This document shows, piece after piece, positions 41,023-54,700 of a stretch of 64,000 nt of DNA (positions within the stretch are counted from its first letter, which is position 1; the number at the start of each line of letters is the position of its first letter). The DNA comes from Heterodera schachtii (Eukaryota; Nematoda; Chromadorea; Rhabditida; Heteroderidae): positions 43,406 through 107,405 of the forward strand of contig SIJG01000160.1 in assembly GCA_023374025.1 (NCBI GenBank). The letters are read 5' to 3'. A model generated the notes under the pieces. The model saw only the letters and a list, made by a program, of their open reading frames with translations. It was not told where the DNA came from and ran no database searches. The position numbers and the translations under genes were made by a program.

Positions 41023-42737
41023 ATGAAATTTTTACTTGTGAAGCTTTCTGACGAAGTTCTGGTCATGCGTCCGGCTCACCCTTGCTATGGAGAGGAGGAT
41101 AATGAATCCTTCAATTTGAAGGAGTTTATGCAACCCATCGAGGTTGAAAATTCAGTATTAAAAAATTATTATTTATATGACAGCATTGGCACAACTGAAG
41201 CTCATTGTTAATTTTGGTTTTTTCATTAGGGTCGTGATTTCGAGGAAGATTTAGTGAAATTGAAAGGATGGTTGGCGCACTTGCATGGCCGAGAAGGAAC
41301 GGTTGTTGACCATTATGGTTTAGGCTTTTTACGAACACACTTGATGGAAATGAAGGAGTGGCGCGAATGGGTGTGTTTAGTTTTAACTTGCGGCTTACAT
41401 TCTGTTTTATAGAACATTGCTCAGTTTGGGGCAGCTGCACCGTTCGAGGGCAAAAAGGTAATTATTAAGGAATATTCAAATTTTGGGATTTTAATTTATA
41501 ATTTTCTAAGGATGTTGGTAGCGCTGGTGGAAACTTTGATGGCGCCAAGAAAGTTCCAGGCTTGGCACCAGTTATTTATCTTTTTAATATTATCATCAAT
41601 TCCTTACTTAATCAGTTCAAAAAAGAGCCCGAGAAGCCTGCTTTGCGTTCTTTCAAAGCCACTTCAACTTTGCCTAAATCAACTTCTGAATGGTTTACCA
41701 TTCAGAAGGGAAAGGTGTCTCTATCTTTGGTTCTGTTTAAATTTACATTTTATAGCCTGTTGAAACGGCGAAACTTTTGGCCAAGCCCGTGTCTTCGGTT
41801 CCTATTGGTTTTGCACCCAAAAAGGTGCAATTTCATTATTTATATGATAAAAATGGAATTTCATATAAGGGTTTTAGAAGGGTTGCACTTTCAAGGCGAC
41901 GGGAAAAAGAACTGAAAGAATGTGTTTGTGTTTGGATGACTGCAAAGCTTGGCCGGTTTTGCCAGGATTGCCTGCCAAAAAAACGGCTCGTGTTTTGGAG
42001 CATACCCAGATTTCGATGAGTTATGCTGATGTGCTTAGCAGGCCAGCTGTTATCGAGAAGAAGGTTGCTGTGCCTTTTTCTGTTCGTCTGCCCCCAGCGA
42101 AGCAAAAATTGGCCGCGCATAAAAATGTCAGCAATGGACGTTCGACTGTCCCAGCGAAACACCGAAAGCTGTGTTTTGAGTCACCGATCCATTTTGAAGA
42201 ACGTAATTGGTGGCAGTTTTTGAATGCCGGGCGTCCTGACAACCTTTTAACTACCGTTGCTGTTCTAAAAAAACGAGACGACATGCCAATCGCGGCTGCT
42301 ACAAAAAAACAACACTTCGGCCAAAGAACTTACGCTGATGTGGTTGCGACAAAAAACGTTCCAACTGTTGTCCTGCCGCAGACTTACAGCAGAAATTATA
42401 CGTCGAAGCTGACTTCTACTCCAAAAGGCTTAGTGTTGGGTGACTTCATTTGCAATGGTTTTTTCTCTTCTAAGCATAAGCTTGGTGGTGCTGATCACTC
42501 TCACAACACTATGCCTGCAGAATCTTCGAGAACTAATCCACCAAACGAAGAGCAGCACGCCTTTCTTCTTGCTCTATTCAAAGAGGATAAAGAAGGCAGA
42601 GAGCATGCTTTTGCTTCACTTTTGAATCGCTTTGGCCAAAATGTTGTTTCCCGTACGACTTATGGCCGTTGGTGGGCTTGCTTTGAACGTGGTCAATTTA
42701 TGCTGAGTCAACGTGGAAGTAAGTTAAGATTATTCCT
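41023..42737 (+). CDS. Helitron N-terminal region with YADV motifs
   Basis: At least six exons. Begins with an acidic region ([20 protein letters not shown]), then a lysine/alanine/proline-rich linker, then [20 protein letters not shown]. Two SYADVLSR / TYADVVATK motifs follow, and then a folded-looking segment ([40 protein letters not shown]). A further DSYADAS occurs downstream at about 42920. I know no Helitron domain with these features. The repeated (S/T)YADV could be a short binding motif. An intron at about 41823-41877 explains the apparent frame change there. Confidence 0.55.
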
Positions 42738-45700
42738 TACAATAAATAGTTAAATGTGTAGGAAAATTATCAACGCCCCTGGCTTCCCCTGCTTCAACAG
42801 AGAAAGATCAATCAGTTCCAATCAAGTCGCAAACAACTGCGACTCCTTTATCTTCACGCCGAACACTGAAGCGATTAGCTGAGGGTCAAGACATACAGCA
42901 AAGACCAAAAAATTACGACTCATATGCTGATGCAAGCGGACAGCATGAATATTATAGCGAGGCTCAGCGTCAAGAGGACGCAGACGTTTGGATCGGTATG
43001 TTGTATATCTGTATTAGAAAACTCTCCAAAAATTGCAGATAGTGAGCCGGCTGCTTCTTCTTCTTCTTTGTTAAGAAACAAAAAAGGAGAGTTGTTAAAA
43101 CAGGAGAATTGCGTTTTTTGCAAGGCGCCACTGAACAAAATGGATGGTTATGCTCTTATCGATTGTGGTCATAAAAGTCATTTCGACAAAGCTTTTTCTG
43201 CATGGTTTTTCTATTTATTCCAATACTTTATCGTTTACTATATTTATAGGTATGCAAGTGCACCAAACAAGAAATGCAAGAACGAGCGGTGTATAAAGAA
43301 ACAAAGAAAGTGCAAGGAATGCAGAAAAACATTAGGCTCCGGGTTTTACGAAACCGGATGCTATTGTTCAACTATTTCAGCATCTGACTTACATGCTGAT
43401 GAGTTAGAAAATAAGTGCGCTGTTTTATATTAATTAAATTATTTATTATAATCTTGAGGCTCAAACAGTCCGGTGGAAAGTGTCCACTTTGCGGGGTTCA
43501 ACATCCCGGTTTCTGCATTATTTGTGAAAAGTTGTTCAAGTTGCAGCCGCGTGGTGTCAGGCAGAGCAAAGTCTTTTTTGCGTGCTGCAATTCTTATAAC
43601 CATTTTGAATGCTGGTATTTTGTTCTTTAGTCTTATAACGTTAAATTTTATCTAAAAGGCATTCATCGGTGCAAAGACAGAGATGCCCTTCTAATTGTTC
43701 CAACGATTGGAAAGGAAAATTGGACGTGCATTACCAGTAATAATATCTATTTTTCATACAACTTTAACTAAATAAAAATACTTTTCAGTCCTGTTTGTAA
43801 TGTGAAAGGTGCAGCTCCGTTACCAGTTGTTGGGAAACCAAGAGGGGTTCTCGGGGGACGGCCGATGCAAAACGTTAACACAACGGCCTCAGAAGCTTTC
43901 ACAGCTTCGGAGGCTGTTTCTTTGTCTCAAACTTTTTCGGACTCTACCGCACAACATGGTCTTACTCTATTGGACTCGCAACTCATGCCACCTCCTTCAA
44001 TGGTACCCCGTCGCAGCTCAAGAATCAGCATCGCAACATCAAGAACAAGTGGACAATCGCTTCCGCGCACAAAACCAGTAGCTCCAGTTACTGATCAATG
44101 CGCGTCGATGCATTCTTCTCATTTGGGCTTTGGATGTGGTTCGAAAAAGGCCAACCATCTTCCAACATATTATAATTCCTTAAAGAATAGAGTGGGAATG
44201 AGACGCAAAAAACGGAATAAGTATTTTTTTTAAGGAAATTCCGCTTTGTCCCTATTGCAATGCCCTTCTTCTGCCATCTGAGTCGACTGGCCCAAAGGCT
44301 TATTCCAAATGTTGTGCCAAAGGACGTGTAAATCTGCTGCAACGCTTTAGAGGATTGCAAGCACGGCCAGGAGAGCTTGAGAACATTCTGCGGAACCCAG
44401 CTGAGCAATACAGACGCTGGCGGGCTTCATTATTTCAACACACGCTTGCCTACAACAGCCAGTTAGCTTTCGGACACGTCAACATCAGCAGAACGACCGA
44501 GAAGATCGACATTCACAGAATTATCAAGTGTAACAACATGATAAGCTATGTGTTGTGGGATTACAACCCGCCTGAAGGCAATAAGCCCCACCTTCATGGC
44601 CAGCTCTTCACCATTCCACCGGCCGAAGCTCGAACTCGAATTACAGACATTTCTACAGAGAATTCTCTTGACGTAAGCATATTACTCTTCTTTGCAAAGT
44701 TATGTTTTTTTTTGAGGACTCACTCATGGATGCATTGCACAGGATTCTGCGTGAGCATCACTTGCTTGCTGTAGTCTATGAGTCTGCTGCTGAAACATAT
44801 CGACAACTACCAGCTGAAGAACGTGTGCAGTTACGGATGCTTCTCGTGGACACTGACAAAACGGGTGCCGAACGAACTGTTGAAAGCGATGTCGCGCAAG
44901 CGCCTGCAAATTTGCACGCAGATGATCGCGCAAACGTCAAACAAATTCATCCTGGGCGACTTGGCACTGAAACCGTCGCTGGGAGCCGTCTTGTCGCACA
45001 AGTAGGAATATCATAAATAAATCAAATTATTGAAAAGGTAGTGATTCTAATAAATATTTAGTTTTACCTGGACACTGGTGCAAATGTCATTCCTGTCAGC
45101 GAATACGACATCATTTTGATGGGCCGAGACGAGACTAAAGTGCGCTCAATGAAGTGGTGGAATAGGAATATCGATCCTGCGCTTTTCCCTCTTCTATTTC
45201 CTCTCGGGCAGTTTGGCTATGGTGAGTATTTAATTGAGACTCCTTCGCTATTAGCCATTATTTTTAGAGTACGGGATTAAATTGGTTCTGATGAAGGATG
45301 AGCGGTTTGACACGGTGTACCGGCAGATCAGGGACAAGGACAATATGCTTTTGGACGCTGATGAAGACCTTGGCGAGGAGGAAGAGTTCCTTGGGGCAGA
45401 ACAAGAGCAACAGTTCCATCGCCGCGACCAAGTGTCGAGATCGCAATGGTTTCGCTACATGGCGCACATCAGAGGGCTCAACTACAACTGGCGAGATGGC
45501 CATTGGCTTTGGGATTGGCGGACACTTGCGCAGTTGTACACCATCAGCTATAACAATCGAATGGAGGCGCAGAAAGTTCAATTCATGAAGCAGCATCAAG
45601 GACGCCGACGTCTAATTTTGCCGAGTTCTATTATCAACTGGCTTAAAGCTCTCCGCGACAAAAAAGGCAAAAATTGTCTTGCAGCAAATAGTTTATTGTC

Positions 45701-48700
45701 TGAGTTTAGGCTATGAGGGAGAAATTGGGCGTGTGTTCATGACCGACGAACACTTTCGGGGCTCTCGTCAATACTACCAACGGGAGTATGCAAACTGCAT
45801 GACGATATGCAGAGAAGTTGGAAAACCTGACCTTTTGGTCACGTTCACCATGGATCCTGAATGCCCTGAGTTGGATGAGATGCTGCCTACTGACCCAGAT
45901 GGTCACCGCCAGCAGTGGTACGACAGACCAGACATCATCTGCCGCCTGTTCATTGACAAGCTCAATGAACTGCACCACGACCTGACTTACAGAGAAGTCA
46001 TGGGGCCGATTCGTGGATGGTTTTATTCACTTGAACACCAAAAAAGGTGTTATCGTTTCTTTTCATATTAGTGTTTGGTGCTAACTAATTAATTCAAGAG
46101 GTCTGCCGCATGTCCATTTTGCGCTCATCCTTGATTGGGACAGAGTGCGCAGTGGTGGGGTAATCATGACGCCCGAAGACTACATGGGCCAGTACATCTC
46201 AGCCGAAATTCCGGAAAATCCGTCTGGGAGATCGCCAGAAGTCATACTACGGCGTCAGCTGTACAACACAATTACAACAAAGAACATTCACACATGTTCA
46301 ATTCGACGTTGCATTGTGGACGGGAAATGTACAAAACGTTTTCCGGTTAGCTTGAAATGTGCATTAATTTTTTGACTTACTTAATTAAAGAAGTCATTTT
46401 CCTACGATGATGTGTACTCCGAAACTGCGTACCCTCGGTACAAGCGTCGCCCACCAGCGTCAAGCGAAAAGGAAGCGTCAAAAAATCCCGACAATTATGG
46501 CCGGTTCATCCAGTATAAGGACAAAAGTGGGAAGCTTGTCCGCGTCGACAACCGACAAGTTGTCCCCTTCAACGCATTTCTTTCTGCAAAATACAAATCT
46601 CAGTTAGAACAAATTTCATAGTTCCAAAAATAATTGAACAAATTAAGCATCAACACCGAGTTTGTGGCAGGAGAAGGTTGCACAAAGTATTTGTGCAAAT
46701 ACGTGATGAAGGGAGCAGATATGGCATTTATTGAAGTGAAGGGTGGGCCGGAAAAGCAACAGAAGGTGGATTACGATGAGTTCCATCAAATTCGCCTTGC
46801 TCGCTACATCACTTCAATGGAGGCCTTTCTGTCGCTAAATGGGACCAAGCTTGTGCGACGTTCACATGAAGTAGCCATATTATAAAAATTAAATGCAATA
46901 TTATTCATAATAAGGTCGATGAGCTGGACGTGCATGGCCCAAGTGGACATCGGATTGCTGTTGAATTTGGGCTTAAAGATGAAGAAGAAGATTTGAATGC
47001 TGTTTGTGAAGCAGCACAAGCGGAAGAAGACCGGAGGGCAAGAGGCGAAGAACGCGTGACTCAGCTAACGGCGTACTTTGCGTTCAACAGAGACAATGCA
47101 CCGCTTGGCCTTACTTATGCGAAATGTAACAAAAAGTTGTGGTACGACATCGCAAAGAAGCAGTGGAAGCCTTATGTGCGCCGAGTAGTTCCGAAGTTCT
47201 GCAGACTGAAGACCGTTTCGCCGAACAATCGCGAACTCCTGGTGATAAATTTGTTTCTTTCAGCATTAGTTTCTTTTTGTTAGGCAATTCGACTGCTCCT
47301 TTTGGTGGTTTGCGATCCAGCTGGCTGGGAGGCACTAAGGACGCATGATGGCATTGTGCACGGCTCATTCATTGAGGCTGCTAAGGCCCGGGGTCTGCTC
47401 AGCGACAATGATCTGTGGATGAACACCATTATGGAGGCCTTTCAAACAAAAAAGTCAATCCGCCAAAGAATCAGATGGCTCGCTGTGTTCTTTGCGACTG
47501 CAAACCTTTCAAGTCCGACAACAATCCTGGACAGCATTTTGAAGGATGCCGACAATTGGCTCGTGAACACCAGTGTTGCGAAGGCATCGGCAGATGATCA
47601 GAAGCAATATGTCCTGCGCGCTATGGAGTGGTTCCTTCTCGCAAATGGAATCACGCCTGACTCTGAGCCCAGGGAGGATGGCACTTTTGAGTCTGCCTGC
47701 GAGCACATCGGTTTACCACGCCCTTTGGGTTTGGTTATTACCAAGGAGACTTTCATGAAGGTAGAAATGACATATTATTGTCTTTACACAACTTTTGCTT
47801 TATCAGCTCGCTTTCTTCCGGGATGATATCGTGAACCAAAATCTTCACGACGATTTCCTCGACCAACAACAAAGAGTCACAATGCAGCAGGACTATTTGC
47901 AGAAGTATCTGGCCGGTCCAAAGCCAAATGCCGAGCAAGAGCAATTGATCGACTCCGTCTTCAAGGGATTAGAAGACGCTCGCAATGTCATCGAAGGCCG
48001 ACAAGCAGAATTTGACCCTGCAGTTCAACGGCTCTTCATGGTCACTGGCGAAGGCGGAGCGGGCAAAACATTCACATATAATGTATAAATTTTTTTCTTT
48101 TCTGACGGGAAACAAAATTTTTGCCTTTGTAGAAGATCATCGCTCGCGCAAAATCAGTCGGCATGCACTTTCTTGCCATGGCCTCTACAGGCATTGCTGC
48201 CGAACTGTTGTACGAGGGCCAAACAGTGCACAAGCGCATCTGCAGGATGAAACATGTCGACTCTTCCACGTCGCCCAACGTTGACTACGAAAGCAACTTC
48301 GCGCACATGCTCCGCAACATTCATGGCATGCTTATTGATGAGATAAGCATGCAAAACAAGGATGTTCTGGAATTTGTGGACCGCCTTCTTCGCTCAGTTG
48401 CACAGGATAAGCTCAAGGAAATTCCATTTGCTGGGAAGGTAGCACAGTTGACACCTGCGTTTTCATTTTTCTGCTATCATTTTAAGGTCGTTGTCATTGG
48501 AGGGGACTGGAAACAGTTGACCCCTGTCATTCCTGGCGGAACCGACCGACATCAACTTGAGGCTTCCGTCAAGAATTCGACATTGTTCGTCAGCTTTACA
48601 ACTGTCCGATTGCGTGCCAATCACCGCTTACTGCCCGGCCAACATCATTATCGAGCATTTTTGAAGCGCGTCGGTACCGGCACAATTAACGACAGTCAAG

Positions 48701-51700
48701 GCCGTGTCAAGTTGCCGTCTGTGATGGTTCAGCCGTCCCGAGATGAACTCATCAACGAGATTTTTCCGGCGGATCTGCTCGCAAATCCAACCAACAACTG
48801 GAAACAGCTTGCAGAACGAGCAATTCTGTGCCCTCTGAACCGCGACACACTGACATTGAATGAAATAATTATGGTAGAAAAATTCAAGTGATTAGTTGTA
48901 AGCTTTTACCGAAAAAGGAACGACTCAACACGGCCGAGCGTGTCTACCATGCAGTGACCCTTCCGTTGGTGGATGAGACGGGCGAAAACGAATTGGAGAA
49001 TGTTGCCGCCGATGCGGACCACGAAAATCTGAGCCGGATGACTCCTCCGGGGATACCCGAACATACGCTCCGTGTTCGTGTCGGTGCAGTGATGATGATC
49101 ATCCGCAACATCTCCTTGGAAGAAGGGCTCTGCAATGGAACACGTGTGCAAGTCATTGAGCTTTTCGACAACATCATCAGATGTCGAATACTCACGGGCA
49201 CGCACGTCGGCAATGAACACGATCTGCATGCGGCACGCTTCACTTTTGGCGGCGATCCAAAGGCACCACATGAAGGCCCATTCAAATGCGAGCGCATTCA
49301 ATACCCATTGCGGCCTGGAAGCGTGATGACAATCAACAAATCGCAGGGTTAATAGGCTGACTCTTAAATTAGTTGAAAATAATAAATAATTTAAAGGACA
49401 AACATTGGCGCGAGTTGGTGTGCTGCTCGACTCAGCCCAGTGTTTCTCCCATGGGCAGCTTTATGTGGCTTTGTCGAGAGTGCGGGACGCGAACAGCATC
49501 CGAGTCTGCACCACCCGCAGTGATCGACGCGTCAAAAATGTCGTCATGCGTGAGTTGCTGGACGAAGAAGATGATGTCTCAATGGATACGTCGCTTCCGG
49601 ATGATCCGAGCGATCCTGTAATTAATTAATTATATTTTTTAATATTTCCTAAATTATTAAAAGTTTCCGCACCTTCCACCACCCGACACCGATCCTGAAG
49701 ACAATCTGCCTGGCGAGACGCCCGATCAATCAATGTTCAAGACACCAACATCACGAACAAGAACCATCTCCTCTTCGGCTTCTGATGTTTTGTTGGAAAG
49801 CAGCGTGACAAAGCAGCACCTTGGCAAAATAACACTGGTGAAGGACGACATCACGAAGCAAAAAATCTTCATGATTGTCAACGCAGCCAACAACACCTTG
49901 ACAAAAGGAGGCGGAGTTGATGATGCAATCCACCGAGCATGTGCACCTGAGCAAAGCAAGCTGAAGGCTCTTTTGGATGTAAAAATTGCTTCCAACGGAG
50001 GTCCAATTGCCGATGGATGTGTAATAATGACACCAACATTTGGTGCATTAGCAAAAGATGTCCAATGTAATAATCAGTTGATCATTACAAAAATTAAACT
50101 TTTTAAATTTAGACATCGCACATGCAATTGGCCCGAGGGTTGGCGGGACAGTGACTGACCAACAAAAGCATTCTTTGGCCATGTGCTACAGAAACGCTCT
50201 TGAGTCGCTCAGCGACACCAAAATGAAGCCTGGGAAATCAGAGCCAAGATCAATCGTATATATGATTAGTTGAGATTTATTTAATAAATTATTTTAAAGG
50301 CCTTCCCGAGCATTTCGACCGGTGCCTTCCGCTTTCCCCGAAAGGAAGCAACGCAAATCGCCATTTCGTCCATCTTGAATTGGCTTTCTGCGCGTCCTCA
50401 GGGCTCTCCTGACATTGATGAAATTCGTCTGGTGGCTTTTCAAGAGGCTGACTTCAAATTGTACAAGTTGATCCTTGAACAAGTATGGGCCACACATTTA
50501 AGGATTTTTTCTATTATTTATTCGTGTTAGGTCAAGAGGCAGCTGAACGCCCCACGAAGGTCAACGCCGAGAAGTGCACACCCTTCCCAGCTTTCTTCGG
50601 TGCTATAAAATTTTTGAAATATTTCTTATTGGATTATTTTTACAGAGCCCGGCAGTCACTCCAGTAACTGGACTGTCCAACAAAATTGGCCGGTTGCTGT
50701 TTGACAGGACGACCCACGCAACCAGTCCACCTGCCACCAAGAAAAGGGCACCACAAAGGACAACAGCAACACAAAACACGGAAGATTTTTGTGAGATTAT
50801 TGACGAGGTGGCAGCAATTCCCGGCCCTTCAAACATGCGGCCCGTCCAAGTCTCATCGCAGCAGTCCCGCCAAGTTCGGATCCAGAACGTTATTGGCGAC
50901 GGCTCTTGCTTCTTCCGGTTAATAAAATGTGTTGTGAGATAAATATTTGACTTTATCTGTTAACAGTGCCATCGTTAATGCACTTGTGGGAGAAGACAGC
51001 GAACTGTATGCCGGAAATCTGCGCAGACATCTGTTCATGACATTGGGCCGCATGGTTGCTGATCCGAATTGTTATCCGAAAGGGTTCACAAGCCGAGAAG
51101 AGTTCATGGATTTCGCGCAAGCATTTTTCTGTGGACAACACGTCACTTTCGACCAATACATCGCAGGGCGTCTGCGTCCAAATGACTGGGCAGCGAGTGC
51201 TGATGCTTTTTTGGCAGCAATTTTACTGCAACAGACAATTGTTGTGGTGGCACCTTTGTACTTCACACGACTTTTGCCTGGGCAGGAGCGAGAATCGGTC
51301 GATTACTTTGACTCCCGATACCGGCATATGCTCGAGATCTATTTTCCCGACGGCCAGCGAATGGTAGTGTATTTTAATTTTTAAATTGATAATATTATAA
51401 CAAATACAGGGTTTTTTTTGGATATTAAAAATTTAAAAAATACAGTTCGTACAGCAAGACTTCCCGGATGAACAGTTTGGCAATTTTACGGCGACTCAAG
51501 GTCCTGGTCAACAAAGACAGGTTATTGACCCCGTTGTCATCTGGTACAACGGGACGAATCACTATCAAACCGTTGTGTTGGTAAGTTGCTGACCATTGCA
51601 TTAAACACAAACATAAATAACTCTATGTTGTCACTTTACAGCCGTCGAGGCCGCCTGCCTCTCGCTTTGCTGTCGGAATCGTCAGATCGCCGCAGTTTCC

Positions 51701-54700
51701 TCCTTCCATTCACCTTTTTGGTGAAGAAGTTGAAGCTATGGAAATTTCTGCACCTGCCGTTGCCCCGACTGAGCCAATTCCATCAACTTCCAGTGGAATT
51801 GAGCAGATGCGTTCACCCACTGTCACAGCTCCATCAATTGTGACTGAAGAAGAAGATGTGTTCCTGGAGGCATCCTTGCCGCACATGCAGTCCTGCAAAT
51901 GTTGTAACAGCGCTGTTGTTTCTCCTGCAGTGGCAGAAATTAACGCACATATGAGACAACAATTTGCTTATTACGGCTACATAAGCACTCCGTGTTGTGG
52001 CGACTTTCATCTGAGATGCTTCGAAAAATGGTTCCAATTGTATTTAGAAGACCCTGCAAATTCTCTATATTTAGGAACCAAAGCCCGTCGTCTTATGCAC
52101 TGAAGCGGCTTCATGACTACGATGGTATTGATGACAATTGTCCAAACTGTCACCGGCGCATTGTTTCAACATTGGCTGATGAAGTGGCCACTGCACCTGC
52201 TAAAGAGGAGCGCACCGATTCATCTGAACACTCTGATGTAAATTAATCAAGAAAAAATAATAGTGAACGTATTACTTACTGACTTTAGGAACCAACGGAG
52301 CCAGAAAACCAGCAGCTGACTGCAGCAGTCGATCGTGCTCTAAACATCAACGAGGAGCTTTATACGCCGATCAAAGTTGAGTATGACAACACCAGCATTG
52401 CTTACCTCGCGGCTTATAATGCAATGATTCGTGCGAAGAACAACTGCTACAGAAACAGGCCAACACCACCGCCTGAAATGCTGTCTGAATTGAGAAAATG
52501 CGCCGAAAAGGAGAAAAACCTTTACTGGGACTTCAGTGCGTCAACAAAACGCCATCAATATGCAACGGAGCAGATGCTTAAGATGCAGGACTACCTGAAA
52601 GCTACTGCGCAGCCAAAACATCGGCAATGTGTGAAGGAGCAACTTTGCAACTCTTTGGTAGAGGCAACAAACAACAAGGCTCCAATAATTCGGGAGCAGC
52701 ATTGTTTGCTCATCCAAGCGCTTGAAGAACAGCTTTACGACATCATCAAGCAGTTTCTCTTGCTCTGGCACTCCATGCAGCAGATCAGTCCCAACACGGC
52801 ATCGTTGGATTCAATGCAGGATTGGCTTCAAAGTGCTGAGGTCAATGGCATGGAACTGGCGCGATTGGCCGACAGTTGGGTCGAACACCTGGCCCTCATC
52901 AACGAAAACATCAAAAGTTGTGTGAAGAAGTGCAATAAGGCGAAGATGACGAAGAGCTTTATGTCTGTCGACCAACTGACTAACCTTCTTCAAGCAAAGC
53001 TGAAGTAGGGATATTAATGTGTAACTAAAAAAAAGTTAAAAATTAAGGATTGTGCGTAAGAGGTCAAAAAAGAAGGCTGTACGGGTTGAACGGCATCCCC
53101 TGCTCGACCATGTTTTTGAAGACCTGCGTCAAAAACATTTCCAGCTGGAAGCAGCCATCCAAAGGCAGGAAGAAGCACATAAGACACGAGAAGAGGAACA
53201 AAGACCGCGGGCCAATTCCACCGGCAAAAAACGACGAAATGAGGATAAATCGGCGACGCGTGATACAAGCGTGAAGCGACGGGCTAAGGCCGCTCAGGCA
53301 GCAGAACATCGTATGCAGCGACCGATTCAGATGACGGCCGAGCAAGCAAGGCGTTGGAGCAGGAGAGAATCGAGGCCCAGAAGCGCATGGCAGCAGATCG
53401 CCGAGTACAAGATCGATTGCGCCAAGCCGACCAATTCCTCAAGCAACACCTCGACCAGCAGAAGCGGCTTAAGCAGCGGAACCTGGTCTGGGGCAGACAC
53501 GCCGCCTACGAGCGATACATCAATGAGCGGCTTGAAAGTTAAAGGCTGACGTCAACGCTCTGCGAAAATCTGCACGCGAGTCAAAGAACTACGCAGAAAT
53601 TGACATATGTTTGCAAAAAACACTAATGTCAAATAGTGTCTAAAAATTTAGTTCTGCCAACTCGCCAAGCTGTTGAAGCATATTGCGCTGACATCATTCG
53701 CTATGCTGATCATCATGCTGAGCTTGATGTGCAAAAAGCAATAGAAGAACATCAGCAGATTCTCGAGCGACGACAGCGGGCCTTGGATGAGGAGCGGCAG
53801 AGACACAAATTGCTTAGCACATCGCGGGGTCAGAATTTTTAGTCAAGGCAGTTTAGTTTGAAAATCGCATTTAGTCGATGACCGACAATGGGCTTATCGT
53901 GAAGACCCTGCGCTTACTGCCGAGATGGAAAGGATAAGACAACAGAAAGAGCAAGTTGATGTTGAGTATGCGGAAGAGCAGGCCCGACTTCGCAACATCA
54001 GAAGGGCTGAGGAAGGGGCACGGTCTCGAGCGCGCAACGAGATGCTTGGCTTGTACGATTCACCTGAATCTGGTAAAAGTAAAATCAGTCTTCGTCCCAA
54101 ACCTGGCTTTAAGAGGGATGGTCGGATGAAGACCTGTTCTACAATGTCCGTCAAGCCGACAGAATGCCCCTCATGCAAGCAGTGGGAGTGGCGCAGATGC
54201 AACCGGAGGCAATTCGCGCGAGAGAGGTCATAGATCGGCGCTTGAATTTCCAAGAGGCCGACTATGTTGGTGAGATGACGCCAGCTGATAAAGGCGACTG
54301 ACAACAGAGGTAGCCGAAACGGAAAGATTTATATCTATCTTCTAAAAAAGGACCCGGTTCGCACCCGCACTTCACCTCTGTGAACATGCGCATTTTGGGA
54401 CGAAGGGAGGAAGGAAGACACCAGAGAGCGGACAGCGTGTGCCTCATCTGCCACCTGCAGCTTCTGCGTGGACAACTGATCAGCGTTCTGCCTTGTGAAC
54501 GGTCCGTCAACCACACCTTCCACACCATCTGCATCAGGAGGTGGCTGGCGACCAATCGCACGTGCCCAGTCTGCAGGCGAGATGTTCGAATCCGTCCTTT
54601 GATGTATGACAATACTGATGCATGGAAAAAATTCAATAAATTAAGGGACCAAACGGATGATCACCTGCGGGCATTCAACGAGTACGCTGAGGGCTTGACC

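Noticed and set aside
41823..44233. Frame changes at about 41880 and 44220 as evidence of separate broken ORFs.
   Set aside because: A 53-bp intron ending GGGTTTTAG and a 43-bp intron starting GTGGGAATG rejoin the frames.
53270..54120. Three frameshifts suggesting that the Helitron C-terminus is decayed.
   Set aside because: Two are explained by GT-AG introns (about 53537-53651 and 54073-54113) that restore frame; only the one near 53270-53345 remains unresolved.
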